NCBI GenBank assembly: GCA_932294295.1
Contig: OW028574.1
Span: 11,356,215 to 11,420,214 of the forward strand
DNA from: Alitta virens
Taxonomy: Eukaryota > Annelida > Polychaeta > Phyllodocida > Nereididae
DNA length: 64,000 bases
Direction: 5' to 3'
Shown: in pieces, positions 12,990 to 27,095 of the stretch
How the letters are laid out: every line of letters starts with the position of its first letter
Numbering within the stretch: the first letter of the stretch is position 1
The notes under the pieces: model-generated
Seen by the model: only the letters and a program-made list of their open reading frames with translations
Databases searched by the model: none
Told to the model about the DNA's origin: nothing
Program-made: the position numbers and the translations under genes

Positions 12990-15592
12990 TCCTTTTAGGA
13001 GGCTTCAGCCATAATGACCTGTGGAGAAATAAGCCCTGGCTGACCATAGCAGATTATTTCTTGTCTGAGAGAAAACACCCTGCTGGCCTTTTTGTGCTGC
13101 AGATCCTCCTACCAAACAGGCGTGTCCAGCTCTTTTAAGTTTGCTGGTTTCCCCACTCTTTGGAGAAAATACTTTTTTTTTATCCCCAAACAGTAGTTAG
13201 ACACATGAATTTATCTTTCTTTCATGCTCTGACCCTTTTGCCTTGGGCAACACTAATAGACAAAAAGGTGCAGTGTCCATCACATGAAAAGGAACGAAAG
13301 TCGATTCTCCATTAAAGTGTCTTTGAAATACTATCTCAAATCTTGGAAAGCAGTTTCTTTATCCGTAGTATCTTAGACTTTAAAAGCAAGCCAAGGGGCA
13401 CTTTCAGCATGCCAAAGGTTGATTAACGCCACAAGAAACTACATTTTGGCAAACTTGCTTGAAGACAAGGTTCTTGTAGTGTACATAGGTATTTGGCCAT
13501 GTTAGTAACTCATTGGAACCATCTCCTCATGATGAAGAATTCTCATAAGATAATTAAACGAAGAAGAAGAATGATATTGATAATTGGGACGCATAAGTGG
13601 AGATATGCAATTGCTTGTGGGAGGCATAGAAACCGCGTCAATCCCTCCCATCATTGCCTTGTGTTACATCAAATATGGCTTTGCTAATATTTGCAGGCTT
13701 ATTACTTTTTCCAGTGATTTCATTACGGAGTCGTATTAGATTGGGGAAAACCTGCTTCAGCAATACTTCTCATTCTAAATTCTGTACCATGCCATGTTTG
13801 CCATATTGACCTTTATGATTTAGGTATCCTTAATCTATATTTCATTTTCCAATTTCGGCTATTTCCAATCTGGATTATGCATAACAATAAATTGTGCCGA
13901 AACAGCCTGTAAGGGTATTGTATTTATACCATGTAAATCATTTCACGATGATTTTACTCCTTCATATTATTCATAAATTGTCAACAATCCATTAATCACA
14001 ACCTCTCAGAATAAGTAGATTGAAAAGGACTTTACACATAGATAAAGCTTCATGTTTTTTTTTTCCACATACAAGACTGATATATTTCTGGAGTTCACTT
14101 GGGTTACTCAGAACTCAGAACATATTTATATCATATTACACATATAAATCATTGATAAACTTTAACATATAAGATACATAAGAATGAAAAAAAAGATAAT
14201 ACATGTAATATGAGGGGACATCTCTTAGATATTTGATGTATCACTACTGAGATGCCCCCCCCCCCCCCATGGTTTCCAGAGGACTCCCACCAATTCCATC
14301 ACACCTTGATCCTACTATTTAATATCCTTTGTCAATGTGCTTGTGTTCGACACACAGATGATGTAGATGTCTTCATGAAAACGATATTCAGTTAAATGAA
14401 ATTCACATACTTTGCAGTATTTTCTAATTGGTAAAATGAAATTCACATATTATATTGCAAAATATTTTCAGTTGATATAGTGGAATAGATGAATCACTTG
14501 AGTAAATGTTCATGGACTGCTGGATCAAATTTAATTGGTTTGAATAGTATTTAAGTTCCTGTTCATATTGTAATTCTGGATGTGCTTATACCAAAGAGGT
14601 AAAGAAAAAAGAAGAATCCCATACTCGTGTTTCAGGCATCATAATGTCTCTTCGGCACCGTCTGAAACATGTGGGGGTTTTTTTTTTCTGTGTAGAATGT
14701 TTTTCATCTCCTTTTATTAGAAGCCTTCCTCCTTTGCAGATGGCATGTAAATTTTGGGATTGTGATCTTGAATAATTGTAGCTTTCCCATGAGTCTTCAA
14801 TGTATAGACAGTTTTGTTGACCCAAGTTGATGCTGATGCATGCAGGAACCTTTTAAAATGGCTCATATGATCAGGCCGATCTAATGAGAGGATGGTACAG
14901 GTTTTCTTGCCTAAGTAAGGATACTGTGAAGTAAGCGCCACTAGTTCACTATCTCATGCAAAAACTTAAGTTTATACCAACCTATGGCGAATGCACTTTG
15001 AGCTTTGACAAATCGATGGAAGGATATTCAGGATATTTCATAATGGAAAATATTTAGCTTTGCTGTCATAATTAACTTCTATAGCCTTTGGAGATAGACA
15101 TAGGGTAGCATGTTATTGATGCTTGACAATTTAAGCCAGCTGTCCTCGACTCTTTGTTATTTTTGAGTGCTCAGTTTTCAACTTGTGAATGTCATCAAAA
15201 AGATAACATTGGCACAGTGATCTCCTCCTTACAAACATGCTTGATTTCTATAAACAAGGGACATCCCTTCCAAATATCTTCATTTATGTATAATGTAAAA
15301 ATAATATGCCATTGTCATTCTCTAATAATGATTTGCTTGGATCTTTCGGAAACCCAGGAGGACACTCGATAGTGATGCTCTATTAATGTGTCGTAGAGTG
15401 TTCCTCCTGGCCTCTCATACACTGTAAATATAATATATTTATTGTTTCAACTTATTATTATATTATTGTATGAAGGCAAATAAATTCGTCTTGAGTCTTG
15501 AGTCATGCGCATCAAATGCTCAGGAGACTTCCTGCCATTAGGCCCTTAATAGCTTTTTTACTACTTGTCCTTTTATCCATTTAAAGTATGCT
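12990..15592. repeat. Uncharacterised long repeat, copy 2 of a direct pair
   Basis: It matches 9870-11630 in collinear blocks and is longer because of extra sequence at about 13.9-14.55 kb and a retroelement tail at 15185-15503. The small block TCAGGAGACTTCCTGCCATT also occurs near 31422 in the big palindrome, so both belong to one dispersed family. Confidence 0.75.
15185..15503 (+). mobile_element. Retroelement 3' end with a CTTGAGT tail
   Basis: It interrupts copy 2 of the long repeat, compared with copy 1 where the flanks are contiguous. It ends AAATAAATTCGTCTTGAGTC plus a second TTGAGT unit, the short tandem tail seen in CR1/L2-like LINEs and their SINEs. Confidence 0.65.
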
Positions 15593-17472
15593 AAGAGCTG
15601 CAAGTCATCATATGGGGAAGTTCAATGTCTGAACCTTTCAAGTGATATCTCCAAAACTATTAAGCCTTTCAGAGCATTTGCCACAGAGAACTGATTGAAC
15701 TAACTTTGTTGTGGCTGCTACCAAATATGGATGTTGCTCCAAAATGACAATTCTGATAATAGACAGGATATCATTAGTAGCCATTAGGTTAGGGTTTTTT
15801 TACCTATTGTGATAAGTCTAATGAATACGAGGCTTTCTAAGCTACCATCATTATTTGGTAAAGGTGCAAACCTGATGCATGACAACTTGTAAACATGGCC
15901 CTGATTTGCGTCCGAGTTCTTCTAAGCTGACAAAATTCATGATATGAGTTATTGGCAATTAGCCATTTATTTATTATATTCATATTTCATGATTCATGTA
16001 ATTTATTATACTTATTTATAATTTATGTTTATTTGTTTATATTGTTGTATAGAATTCAGATATTATATTGGTAATTTATTTGCTTAGGTTAAATTGGACT
16101 TCAAGATTGATTGGGTAGTTGGGATGTTGAGATGAGGAGAGCCACGTGTTAGTAAGTTCAAATGATATAATTTAAATATTTGAACTAATAGATATCTTTA
16201 TGTGTATTGTTTTATATGTAATCTATGTTTTATACTAAAGGGTTTTATTTATTTTATCTATTTCTTAGATCACCACTTTATGCTACACTATTTATATGTC
16301 AACCAGTGAGTGAATAAAACCTCTCCGCAATTCAACTTCGTTTTCATCCATAAATCCAACATAATGTGTGCACACACTGTTAATAACCTTGACACGCTGT
16401 TATTTGTAAATCATTTTCATGCAGTGAATGGGCAACTTCTGCTTCTTAAAAATTGTTAATGTTATCACTGAATGGTTTAGTGATTGCTGATAAAACCTAA
16501 TTACTCATTTTCAAAAATGCGAAATGGTGATAGTTGGTCCTGATGCGTGTATACTGTCCAGACAATATTTATTTTAGTGTCTGTCACAGCAACACAACAA
16601 CAGTCACCATCATCTTATGAAAGGATAACATGTTGAAGTTACTGTTTTGCAAAACTTTAGGAAATCAGAACTAAAATGAAATTTTGGAAAGAAACTCATG
16701 AGCAATCAGAGCCATTGTTGTTGCTTTTGTTCTCATTGATATGACATCATGTACATATGCAATGTTAATTAAGAAATGATGAAATTAAAAAAGACGAAAT
16801 CATGGAAGCAAATCTAGAACTTGAGACAGACTTAAAACTCCACTATGTCACAACAGATATCAAATGATAAATTGACAATTCCAAAATGTCCACCAGCCCA
16901 AATCTTCGGCGGTAGAAACAAAATAATGATAGTAAATCAGTGTCCTATAAACCTGAGAGGTACATATGACACTTTTATAGGCAGCAAGGATTTAAGCAAG
17001 CACCCTGAGCTGATGTAGGACGTACTTTTCAACCAGGCAAAGTTATGGCAATGAAAAGAGGGCTAGAAGAATGCCGAGGATTATTTTGACTTTGCACATG
17101 CAATGTACGACCTGATTGTGCGGGACTTTTAATGAAAAAGGGAAGGTGATTTACTTGTACAGGGCAACTTTTACCTTGTGTTCTTTTACAAGCTAGACAA
17201 GGCTAGATCACAACCACTAAACAAAATGATAGTGTTATATCTATCTCCGGCTAGGTATGACTTCACTGTACAGAGAAAACTTAGAAACACATAGTTTTGA
17301 TGGATTTACGAAATATTTGAAACATAGCACTGTAGCATCTTATTCCGCAGACTGCGGTATTGAAAATGGCTATATTTGTATAAATGTTCATCCTACTGCT
17401 TCTTCATAATATTTTTCAACAATATATTCTTTAACTTGAGTTGAGTAACGTAGATGAAACTACTACTGATGA
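15593..17472. other. No gene or named element recognised
   Basis: AT-rich. No conserved frame, tandem repeat or inverted end stood out. Confidence 0.45.
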
Positions 17473-17662
17473 GAGTAATTTCCATATTGTGTTTGATTTA
17501 ATGTTCACCATATTATATAAATGGATCTCTCCAGGTGGCCTCACGTTAGCGATAAAATATATTTATCTTTGTGAGGTTTCCTTGCGAAACAAATGTTTAT
17601 ATATGAAAATATGAAAATAAATTGTAAATGTTTTTTGGCAAAATAAAAAGAATCTGAATCTG
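17473..17662 (+). mobile_element. LINE-like 3' end with a GAATCTGAATCTG tail, copy 1
   Basis: It is similar over about 190 bp to the complement of 53251-53437 and ends AATAAAAAGAATCTGAATCT. Such ends are typical of non-LTR elements with tandem 3' tails. Confidence 0.75.
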
Positions 17663-17689
17663 TAAACAAAATTCCTGTATCTTTTACAG

Positions 17690-18526
17690 CATATTACTCG
17701 TAAATTATCTTCATGAATATATTTTCTTGTTTCCTCAAGAATTATAGATAATATGGATCTAAATATAGCACATGCACACTTATCACACCTTTGGGCCATT
17801 TTCACCTTGGCCTTTGCAATACAAGCATTAGATTATGTCACAGATCATACAGTTGCGTTACAGACACTTTTCCTGACCATTGCCGCCAAAAATAGGGCAA
17901 ATAGATTAATTTTTAATAAGGAGGTAGACCATTGACACCTTTGAGGCAGAAAGTGCCACAGTGGACTCTGGTTAATTTTTGGTCCTTTTTGTCTAATTAA
18001 CTGACCCATCCTCCTGAAAATCATTTGATTATTTCCAGATTAGTTCTAGATTCAAAAATTCCGTCTGGAATGCCAATATATTTCTCTATTTTAATTTTAT
18101 GACCTTGCTGATTCAGAACTGGAACTAACCTTCCTATCATCTAATACCATAATATATATATTCATGTATAAAAAAAACATTGAAGGAGGATTCTGTGCAA
18201 ATATTATATTTTCTGTGGCTTCAGAGGTATAGTTACTAGGAAATTTCTTATTTGTCAATTTTTCTGCAACTAGAGACACCATGCAAGCAGACAGAAATTT
18301 GACTTCTGTGGTATGTGTCACTCAGACAAGCCGTGCAGAATGCACCCTCTCAATTTTTCAGATACTGATATTGTCTGACATTATAAGATAAAAAATATCA
18401 CAATGACCATTTGCTTATACCCCTGACTGAATGTCGCAAAACTTTAAAAGAACTCATAAGCATTTGAATAACCTAGAGCTATCATGAAAGAGGAGATGCC
18501 TGGTGCAATTTTTCGGCCGCACCCTG
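17690..18526. mobile_element. TA-flanked MITE-like DNA transposon, copy 2, 5'-truncated
   Basis: It is similar over more than 800 bp to 5916-6852 in the same orientation and keeps the right inverted end (GGCCGCACCCTG/TA). The left end is missing and abuts a LINE-like tail at 17662. Confidence 0.8.
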
Positions 18527-21500
18527 TATATATAAATTCAATAGTTATTCAATTCAATGTCAATATAATACTTCTAATTTGGTTTATATTAACCAAATTT
18601 TCAACCAAAAATTCAACATTACAACCAAGGCTACTAATACGGATGATAATTGTATTTATATATTTTTTTATTATTGTGGTTGTTTTATTTTGCTGTTGTT
18701 GGTTTTTTTTTTTTTTCGAATACTGTTATTTTATAAATGTGTCTATATATTAAATAGAAGCCAGAAATGAAAAGAGAATTACGCAGGAACCGATAGATAC
18801 AAAAAAGAATATATTATAAGAAAGGGAGAAAGAAGAATGCCCAGAGGGAACCTGATAGAACACAAAGGAAATTTGGAATATGACAGGGCATAGGTAATTT
18901 CTTCTGGAATTGACAACATGGCTGCTGCAAAGGGTGTATTTGTAACATCTTGGATATTCAGAGGTATAGGGTTCGAATGGTGATAGCAAGACACTAAAGA
19001 ATCTTCAAAGTTTCTCAACAACTACTTGTCATCACTCACTATCAGCAAACTATAGTATCTGTCTAAGCCATGACAGCACATCTCATCCGATAGCTAGCCG
19101 TCTAACAAATAGTCCCCCTTCCCAATCCAACAATGGTGGTCCTGTGCTGTAACATGAAGCGGTCAGCCTGAGCTCATTTCCTTCAAGACTCAAGACTACC
19201 ATTCAGCTTTCCAGTCCTTTTGGAATGATTTCCCTGGTATATTGTGAGAGACACAACTCTCACACTGTAGCTGTGACTTGTCTGGGATAAATTCACCACC
19301 TTTTGTCATAAGAATATATGATTTCCTGGGCTAAAAACACGGTTTATTTTTTAATATACTATGGTATAGCAAAAGAAAAACTTGCATTGATGGAGGGATA
19401 AGTCGTAACGTGATTGGCTTCTATGGGAGGGGAGTGACTCAAGGAGTATGGGTGTGACATATTCCCCAATAGAATTTGCCCATTTCCATATCATCCTTCA
19501 CCCTCAAAACAGATAAGATGTGACCTAATGGTTTTCTGTTGTAAAACCAGGTCTTGTGGAATGTTAAATACCATGCTTTTTTTAAATTAATGAGCTGCTC
19601 TTTCGCCGACTGCAACCAGTTGTAAACCAATATTTGCTTTGGTATATTTTAATAAGAAGCACGATGAAGTTTAACAATAATAATATTTCCATGCCTGAAG
19701 CCAGAAACTATTTGTGGATAATTGCCTTATGAAATTATATGATATGGTCTAGATCGAAGTAGGTTTCTTGGAATCATTTAGCAAACGACCAACATGATTG
19801 ACACTGCTAGATTGCTAGAATGACTTTTCCCCAGAGATTAGCCATTGCTGCAAATCCACGTGTTGAATTTAAAATGGCTTCCCAATGCATGAACTCAAAG
19901 TAGGCCCGCAGAGGAAATTAAATTATTGCAAAGACACCATCTAACTCTGACATTAACATGTATTTTAGCTCATTTGTATACTTCACAGTTGTATATCATT
20001 TTGAACTTTTGTAGATTATTATATTTGCTTAACCATGCATGCTAATATAATTAAAGCAAAATTACATTTATTGCAGACAAATAATATGAAGTATGCACCG
20101 TGAATGTACAGTTAGTTTCATAAAATATGGTCTACTCCAGACAGCTGTCGCAAACTATTCCTGGCTGTTGCTATAACTGGCTAAAGCTAGCCACTTCTGT
20201 CTACTCCTAGCTTATAGTTAAACCCACTGAAAATATATAAACCTTGGTAAATGTAAGAAATTTACCTAATATATTAGATAAATTTATAAATGTAAGAAAT
20301 TTACCTAATATATTAGATAAATTTATATGTGCAATAGACATGCATCTTTTCAACAAAAAATGACAATTTAATTGTGATATCTTCATTTGGTTTAGTGGCA
20401 GTAGCTGCTCTGTGAATTATCAGACATGAAGGAGAAGAATTTTTCCTCATGGGCATATTTCTTCTTCTGTTTTCTCTTTTTTCTTTCTTTTTTTTCCCAT
20501 TTTTTTTTCATATGGTTTCTTATGCCAGAAGTAACAAAAATATAAGAAACAGAAAAGAAAACCCATGTGATTATGGGGACCAAAATGATAACTCCAGGCT
20601 AGGAAGCAAAATTCCCATCAAAACAGGAATCCGCCTGACAAATGACAAATGTCTTTGAGAAAACAAAACTTAGATGCTGGAAACAATGACGTAGGGCTTT
20701 TAACAGGCTGTTCTTAATGTGATCTATGGATGTCTGAGGTCTTCTCACTGTGATCTATGTTTAAAAAAAATTCATGAAAGATTGTAGCAGATTGAAGTGA
20801 CAGCTTAGAAAAAGGTATTATTATGAATGTTCTTCTTCGTAACACCACTGAGCCCAAGGGTTCTGAGCAATGGTGTCTCTTGTTTGTCATGGTCTACTAG
20901 AAAGTAATCAGCTAATGACATTGTACATAGAGACTGTCAGCCTAAGGGGGATTGGGAACCTTCCTCATTAATAAAGGGCTGGTTTTACGGAAGTGACTTT
21001 AAGTACGTGACTTCAAACTCTACATCGTCTCCAATAAGCCATGGCCCATGTGCAGTGTTCAGAACAATTTGTATCAAATGTCGGTAGAAAACCACTGCTC
21101 GCTGTATCAAGTGCCTATGTTTTGGAAAGTAAAAATCTTATTTTATTTTTTTTTTTTTTGGATAAGTAAAATGTTAATATGCACTACCATCCAACTTACT
21201 CGCCCACGTGCAGTTCAAAGCAGCCAGGCCCACATCTACTGCTCGGTAAGATACCCGTATGCTGCAACCCTATCCTCTATACCCAATATTAGACATAATC
21301 ATATTTCATATCTGTCACAGAGAGTCAAGCATTTGCGCAATAAATTGGAGATTAACGTTTATGTCATATTAGTAGGGCAGCAGAAGCCCTCTATGCTTAT
21401 TATTCGATGTAATTTATTGCAGCGTTCCATGAAAATCTATACCAGAGAAAACAAATTTTAGAAAACAACATTTTAGTCTTAATGGCTAACTATAGTGAGG

Positions 21501-22375
21501 ATCAACTTCTCCACCAAATGGGCTTCAGGCATGGAAATATTATACGCACAATTTCAGAAATTGAACCATTTTATTACCGACTGCATTCAGTTAAATCACA
21601 TATCATTTGAATGTCATTATATTTAATATGTTTGTCCAAGACCGTATTTTGGGTATCTAGTTGCAATAAATGATTTTTTTACGTACTATGATTTTTATTG
21701 GAGCATTCTTCTGTATTCTTGTTTTGGCTAGAGTACTCCAGCGGAAGTAATAAGGTCCGTAGTAATTTGAAAAATATTTCTTGCGCTAAAGAAAAAAAAA
21801 TCATTAGAATGTGAAGATCAAGAGGCAGGCCAGTCGGCTGGGTAGAAAAAGCTTTATTGGTCAAGCAAGCAATATATTACAGAAATGACCATCTGACAAC
21901 AGCAGGTCAACCACAATGTATTTCTTGGCCTCATTGCTGCTTCTTGGAAAATGACTTTTTGTCAAGAAATTGTTACCCGCATATGGTGTGCTTAAGTACC
22001 TGCAGCATTTCTATATATCTATATAACATCTGCATTTGATGTTTCGTCCATTCAAACCATTTTTCATATTCTATGATTTTTAACAGCTTTAGCTTTTAGG
22101 CCTTGTGTGAATGATTCAGCATAGCAGAGCTAATTACAGAAACATGTTAAATGAATCAAACTGCAACAACTAGCTCTAAAACCGCACAATGTATATATTA
22201 TACTATTGTAAAGGTGTCGAATTACGATTTTCGGAAACTTATGAAACCAATTACGTCACTGAGGTGAATATTTCTTGTCATTTAATTACAAAAACATTAA
22301 TTAAAGACATAAGAGACAATAATAATTAAATTAGACATTGTAAAATTTTCTAATTCCCTATTGTGACACTATCAT
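18527..22375. other. No gene recognised
   Basis: Short frames only; poly-T and T/C-rich runs (18690-18720, 20460-20515, 21138-21160) and one 39-bp tandem repeat, listed separately. Confidence 0.45.
20250..20326. repeat. 39-bp tandem repeat, two copies
   Basis: AATGTAAGAAATTTACCTAA and the following 19 bp are repeated head to tail without mismatch in the part I compared. Confidence 0.9.
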
Positions 22376-23469
22376 GCATTCATTTCTAACTGAATGTGAC
22401 TTCTGATGATATTTAACTAATTCGCTTTGGACTAATGAAACTCGACAACATTGAAGAAACACTATATAACAATGAAGGTTATATCTGTCAATGAGTCAAC
22501 ATGGTGTCATCACCAAACAATTGACACCGGTGTCCGTCACCATCAGTGAAACAACCTGTGCTGCATAAGAGTTACGTATGACCACGTATGAAAAAAATTT
22601 GTTTTGCTCGTGTTCATCCTTGTCCCTACGCTTATTTGTAGCTCCTGGTCGTGCTTGACCACTCACGACCACACATGGAGAGGGCAACATTTTTTAGACA
22701 TGTTTAAAACATTGTCGGACTTTCTACGTGTAAATTTTATATTTCCTACGTACGTCCTACGTACATCCTACGTATGTACTACATAATTATTTGGCCATAC
22801 GTGGCCATACGTGGCCATACGTAGCCACTGTCCATCTGTATCCACTCGCCATCCACTCGCATTCGCATCCACTCATAGAACGCTCGTAAAACGCTTGCAT
22901 AATGCTCGGCTGACTTGCTTCAGACGATCTGCGAGCGATCTACAAGCGATCTATTAGCGATCTACGAGCAATCCACGAGTGCCTGACGGATGCCTGACGG
23001 ATGCTTGACGGACGTTCGGCGACCGTTTGATCTGTTTGATGGACGTTTGGCGAGCGATCTACGACTGCCTCACGTGTATACATGATTAACAGAGCTACGT
23101 ATGGCCCATTTTTTACGTACGTGATCACTCGTTATGTGCGTGACAGTGTGAACGCCCCTTTAGGAAATGCAACTAATTCTATCAGCAAGCCTCAATGAAT
23201 CTCATTAGGTCTGTTAAAATTTAATTATTAAGAAAAAGTGCTAATAATTACTTGGACAAGAAAATGTGAGAATGTCAAGTTTGTTAACTTCATTACACTT
23301 TGCTGACTTCAAGCTTTATTCAATTTGAAGTCTATAGTTCTTCCAGGCAGTTGACTTATTTTCAAGATGTAAAATATGTAGTGTTTTCTTCAATGTTGTC
23401 GAGTTTCATTAGTCAAGAGCAAATTAGTTGAATATCATCAGAAGTCACATTCAGTTGGAAATGAATGCT
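22376..23469. repeat. Inverted repeat pair flanking foldback copy B
   Basis: About 90 bp at 22376-22465 is the close complement of 23380-23469 (core GAAACTCGACAACATTGAAG). The pair frames the TACGTA-rich element, so the whole 1.1 kb may be one larger foldback unit. Confidence 0.75.
22560..23163. mobile_element. Same foldback family, copy B, rich in TACGTA
   Basis: The right end is GTGACAGTGTGAACGCCCCT then TTA. The interior has repeated ACGTACGTCCTACGTAC (22747-22790), three GGCCATACGT units (22793-22822) and runs of ATCTACGAGCGATC-like units (22926-22975). The left border is not resolved. Confidence 0.5.
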
Positions 23470-24613
23470 AAAGCTCAAAGTTATGAATAGTGTTGTGCAA
23501 AAGATTCTCATTGTAGGAATATAAGTAAATATATGAGTGCAGTATAGTGTCATGTACATAACGGTGCACGATGCCTTGTTATATATACTCCTAATTCAAA
23601 TGTTGTACTTAAATTAACATTGTGATAATGAACAGTATTAACTGCAGTAATATATGTATTTAGGTTTACTGTATACATGCGATATATTTCTATATATATA
23701 TTTTTTTTAACAAATGTATGTTATCGAAACTTAATGCTCATATTACCGTGCTATTGTTCAGCAACTGGGACCATGGATGTATCGATAATACATTGATAAT
23801 GTATACCTTTACCTTTTTATACCATGTATATATATATTGAATATAGAAATAGTGAGTAGAAGTAGACTTAGTATACGTTTTTATCTGTTATTTTTGACAA
23901 ATGTATCATGTATGATATCGATCCACACGATGTTTCTACTTGATTTAATGTGGGTGTCTAGTGTACCTAGAGAATTTTAGGTAGAACTGTAATAAATCCA
24001 TATTCATTCCAAAGCAACATAAAGATGATGTATTATATGACTTAAAGGATGATTTTTTTACATCTGTTTTGGTGAGTTAGTTTGTGATAATGGAACATTG
24101 CAAAGGTTACTATTCACCATGCCTGTAATAATAGGTCATTACTGTCATCTGACAACATTAGAATTATAAGTTTTGAATGTGAACATGTAGGGATGTTTTT
24201 GTCCCATTTTTATGAAATCGATATCACCAAATGTCATTCACATATTCCTGTCAGCCACCACAAATGTATCATTCATGACTCCCTCATTCTTCCATTGTCA
24301 TAATTGGGTAGGTCTGTGGCTGTCACGAAATATCGAAATTTTCATCCCCTTATAGGGGGCTTGGCTCACTGGCAACCTGGAGCCCAAACTTAATTAACTT
24401 AATGTCTCATAAGACAACTGACAACATGACATATAAATAAATGATAACAACATAACAAGGTATGTTATATCTGATATAACGAGGGATGATATCTATATAT
24501 GTTAGATGATATTCACAAAGACCGAAAATTTACCTATAGATACAAAATCTACAAGTGGATGCAGTTAGTACATTTCATTTTTTGAAATGCTCTTCATATG
24601 AAATAGCAGTTAC
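23470..24613. other. No gene or named element recognised
   Basis: AT-rich, with ATATATAT stretches near 23690 and 23830. Confidence 0.45.
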
Positions 24614-24760
24614 TAGGCCTAATGGTTAGAGCATCAGTCATTTAATACATTGGTCAGCTGAGCTGAAGATCGTGGTTCAATTCTTGGCACAGGCACTCTT
24701 CGTGACCTTCATCCCAGCTGGATGTCAGTCAGATGCATCTTCCCAACGATGGCGGATAAC
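24614..24760 (+). mobile_element. tRNA-like SINE head
   Basis: A box-A-like stretch (CCTAATGGTTAGAGCATC), a box-B-like stretch (GTGGTTCAATTCT) and a following CAGCTGGATGTCAGTCAGATG that resembles the body of the 12.4-kb SINE. Too diverged for a tRNA gene. Confidence 0.6.
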
Positions 24761-25189
24761 TCTCATCGCGAGGTAGCGATGATAGTGATCCGCCGCATAG
24801 CTTTGCGGAGAACGAGGCCTTGCTTTAGGAAGATGAGTCGCATGAGACATTTACAGACACTCCTAATCATGAAAACCATGTTGATTGAATATAACCTGGG
24901 CTACATGAGAAATATCGTATCAAATTTACAATAAATACGTCACCTAATAACATGATGAGTATATTTCATGAGCAAGACGATTATATTTGATGGGACTGCT
25001 TCTGTCTTTAAAAGCCTAGGAAATGTATACGGCATAGAGAGATGTATAGTTTTCTTCCACTTATTATCAGTTTTCGCAATTTGTCACATGTTAATCACTA
25101 GGTTAGGGCTTCAAAACAATAACTTCATCAACAATATCCAATATGGTGTTAGTGATATATCCTCATATATGCTACGTACACTGCCAGGT

Positions 25190-27095
25190 AATGTCAGACT
25201 ATATTCAATAACACTTAGATGACATGCCACTTATAAGTATTCTGCCCACTACTACATCTTTCCATTTACTGCCCTGTGAGGTATTCCACACCTTAGGGGT
25301 CATATGTGTGGCATCAAGAGCTACGGCAGCCGTGATACTTTGCTCACATAATCCCCGAACACTTTTTCTTTTCCTCTTTCAGTCATGCTTCTCTGCTAAG
25401 ATGTGATGCCAATAGCATATATTGTCTTTATGCTGCAAGTTCTCGACATATTGCTCTTGTAAGATTATGCAGTTCTTGCAAAAGGAAAGATTGAATTCAT
25501 GTTTTATGCTGCCCTCTGAGACTGTGATTTACATCAACAAGACAAAAGTATAGGCCATCAGGAACTATTGCTTTGTTGGATGATATTGCAGGCTCTTCTT
25601 CCTTAAGGAGTGAGAAAATATCAACTATAGAGGCCTTCTGACAACTTGGAGAGGACACATTATATACCCAATTTATGGGTTACCGCAGCCGAGCTTTATC
25701 AATAACCAACTGCAGTATGAGTGCTTTTTGACAGGCTGAATGGCATTGAAGTGATGAAGGAAAGTGGCAGATGTGTTTGCTTCCATAATAAGGAAGTGAA
25801 ACAGCCCTAAACACACTTTGGATGGATGTACCCTGGCAAGTCATTTTGTGGGTGATGTAAATGTGTTTAAACGCAAAGCCATCACGCTCAGGTCTTACTT
25901 AATGGCAGAAAGTCCCCCTGAGCATATTCCCGAAAACTAAGTTTAAGCGATATGACATCCACAACCCTTTGATAGACATAGTGAAATTCATATACCAAAA
26001 AAAATATGTTGGCAACAAAAATACCCCATGCTTTATTTTTTTTAATAGAAAACTAAAGTAGTTATTGAAAATTAAATGAAAAGCTGAAAAGGATCATCAG
26101 ATAGGTCAGTTTTCTCTATTTACTAGAGAAAATGGCAAGTGCTTACAAACTACAAAGTAATTTATGAAAAATACCCAATCAGGAACAAAGATCAACTATC
26201 CAGATGGTTCTGCAGTTTCCTGTCAAGTGTTTGTTTAACAAGAAAGATGGAATGCTTTAGCATAACATAAGGCATTGTTTTACTTTTTTCTTATCTCTTC
26301 ACCCGGTTGGAGGCATAAGATCTGAGTGATAAGATATTTTTATTGTAATGAAGCAGACATAACCATGTGAAAAATAAATTAATGCTATAGATGATGTTGA
26401 TCAACTACTTAAGATACTTGCAATTACTAGACAATATGCTGAAATACTTAGCTGCATTTAGTTCTCTATTACTTTTCCCTTGCGTCTAAACAAGATGGAA
26501 GTTTACTTGAAATTCAAAATAATATGCCATCATTATAGGCCTCTGTTATATGCCCAGCTTAATCAAGTGAACTGCACCATCTCTTCACCCTGTTGGAGGC
26601 ATAAAAACTGAGTAAACCTCTAGCACCGAACTATACAATACATTTCTGAAGACAATACAACTGATGGTATATTACACAAATATCCTCGCTACCAACCACT
26701 TAGGTCTTGTTTGTTTAGCTTCAGAATGGGTTGCACACTGTCTATGCAAAAATAGATGCAAGTCAAATATGACTTCCCACAAGGCAGAGATGAAATGGCA
26801 GTCTCCAAGAAAAGCTATGAGATAATTGCTTGGCTCTTTGCTTCCAGTCGCCAGTTGCAAATATATCACTCTACTTCCTTGTTCTTCTGATATGTAGGAC
26901 AGAGTGTGGGATATTTGTGGTGATTTTATCAGCAACCAACTAAAGAAATTGCAATTCCAAAGTAGTGTCTGCCATTTTCTGACCTTCGCTGATGACTTAC
27001 TTAATTTCTTGTAGGTCCACTATCCATATGAGCTTTGCAAACACAATTACTGTTCAAATTTGTAATATCACTGGTGGTACTTTATTCTGGTGGAT
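25190..27095 (+). repeat. Left arm of a very large imperfect palindrome
   Basis: Its complement is found in blocks at 29862-32510. Landmark: a block starting TGAGGTATTCCACACCTTA (25279) pairs with 32409-32440; the stretch 26540-26980 pairs with about 29990-30430 at high identity. Open frames on the two arms are the same sequence read twice. Confidence 0.88.

Noticed and set aside
21048..21461. 137-codon open frame in the intergenic DNA
   Set aside because: Contains a poly-F/T-derived run, no family resemblance, and no supporting splice structure or repeats.
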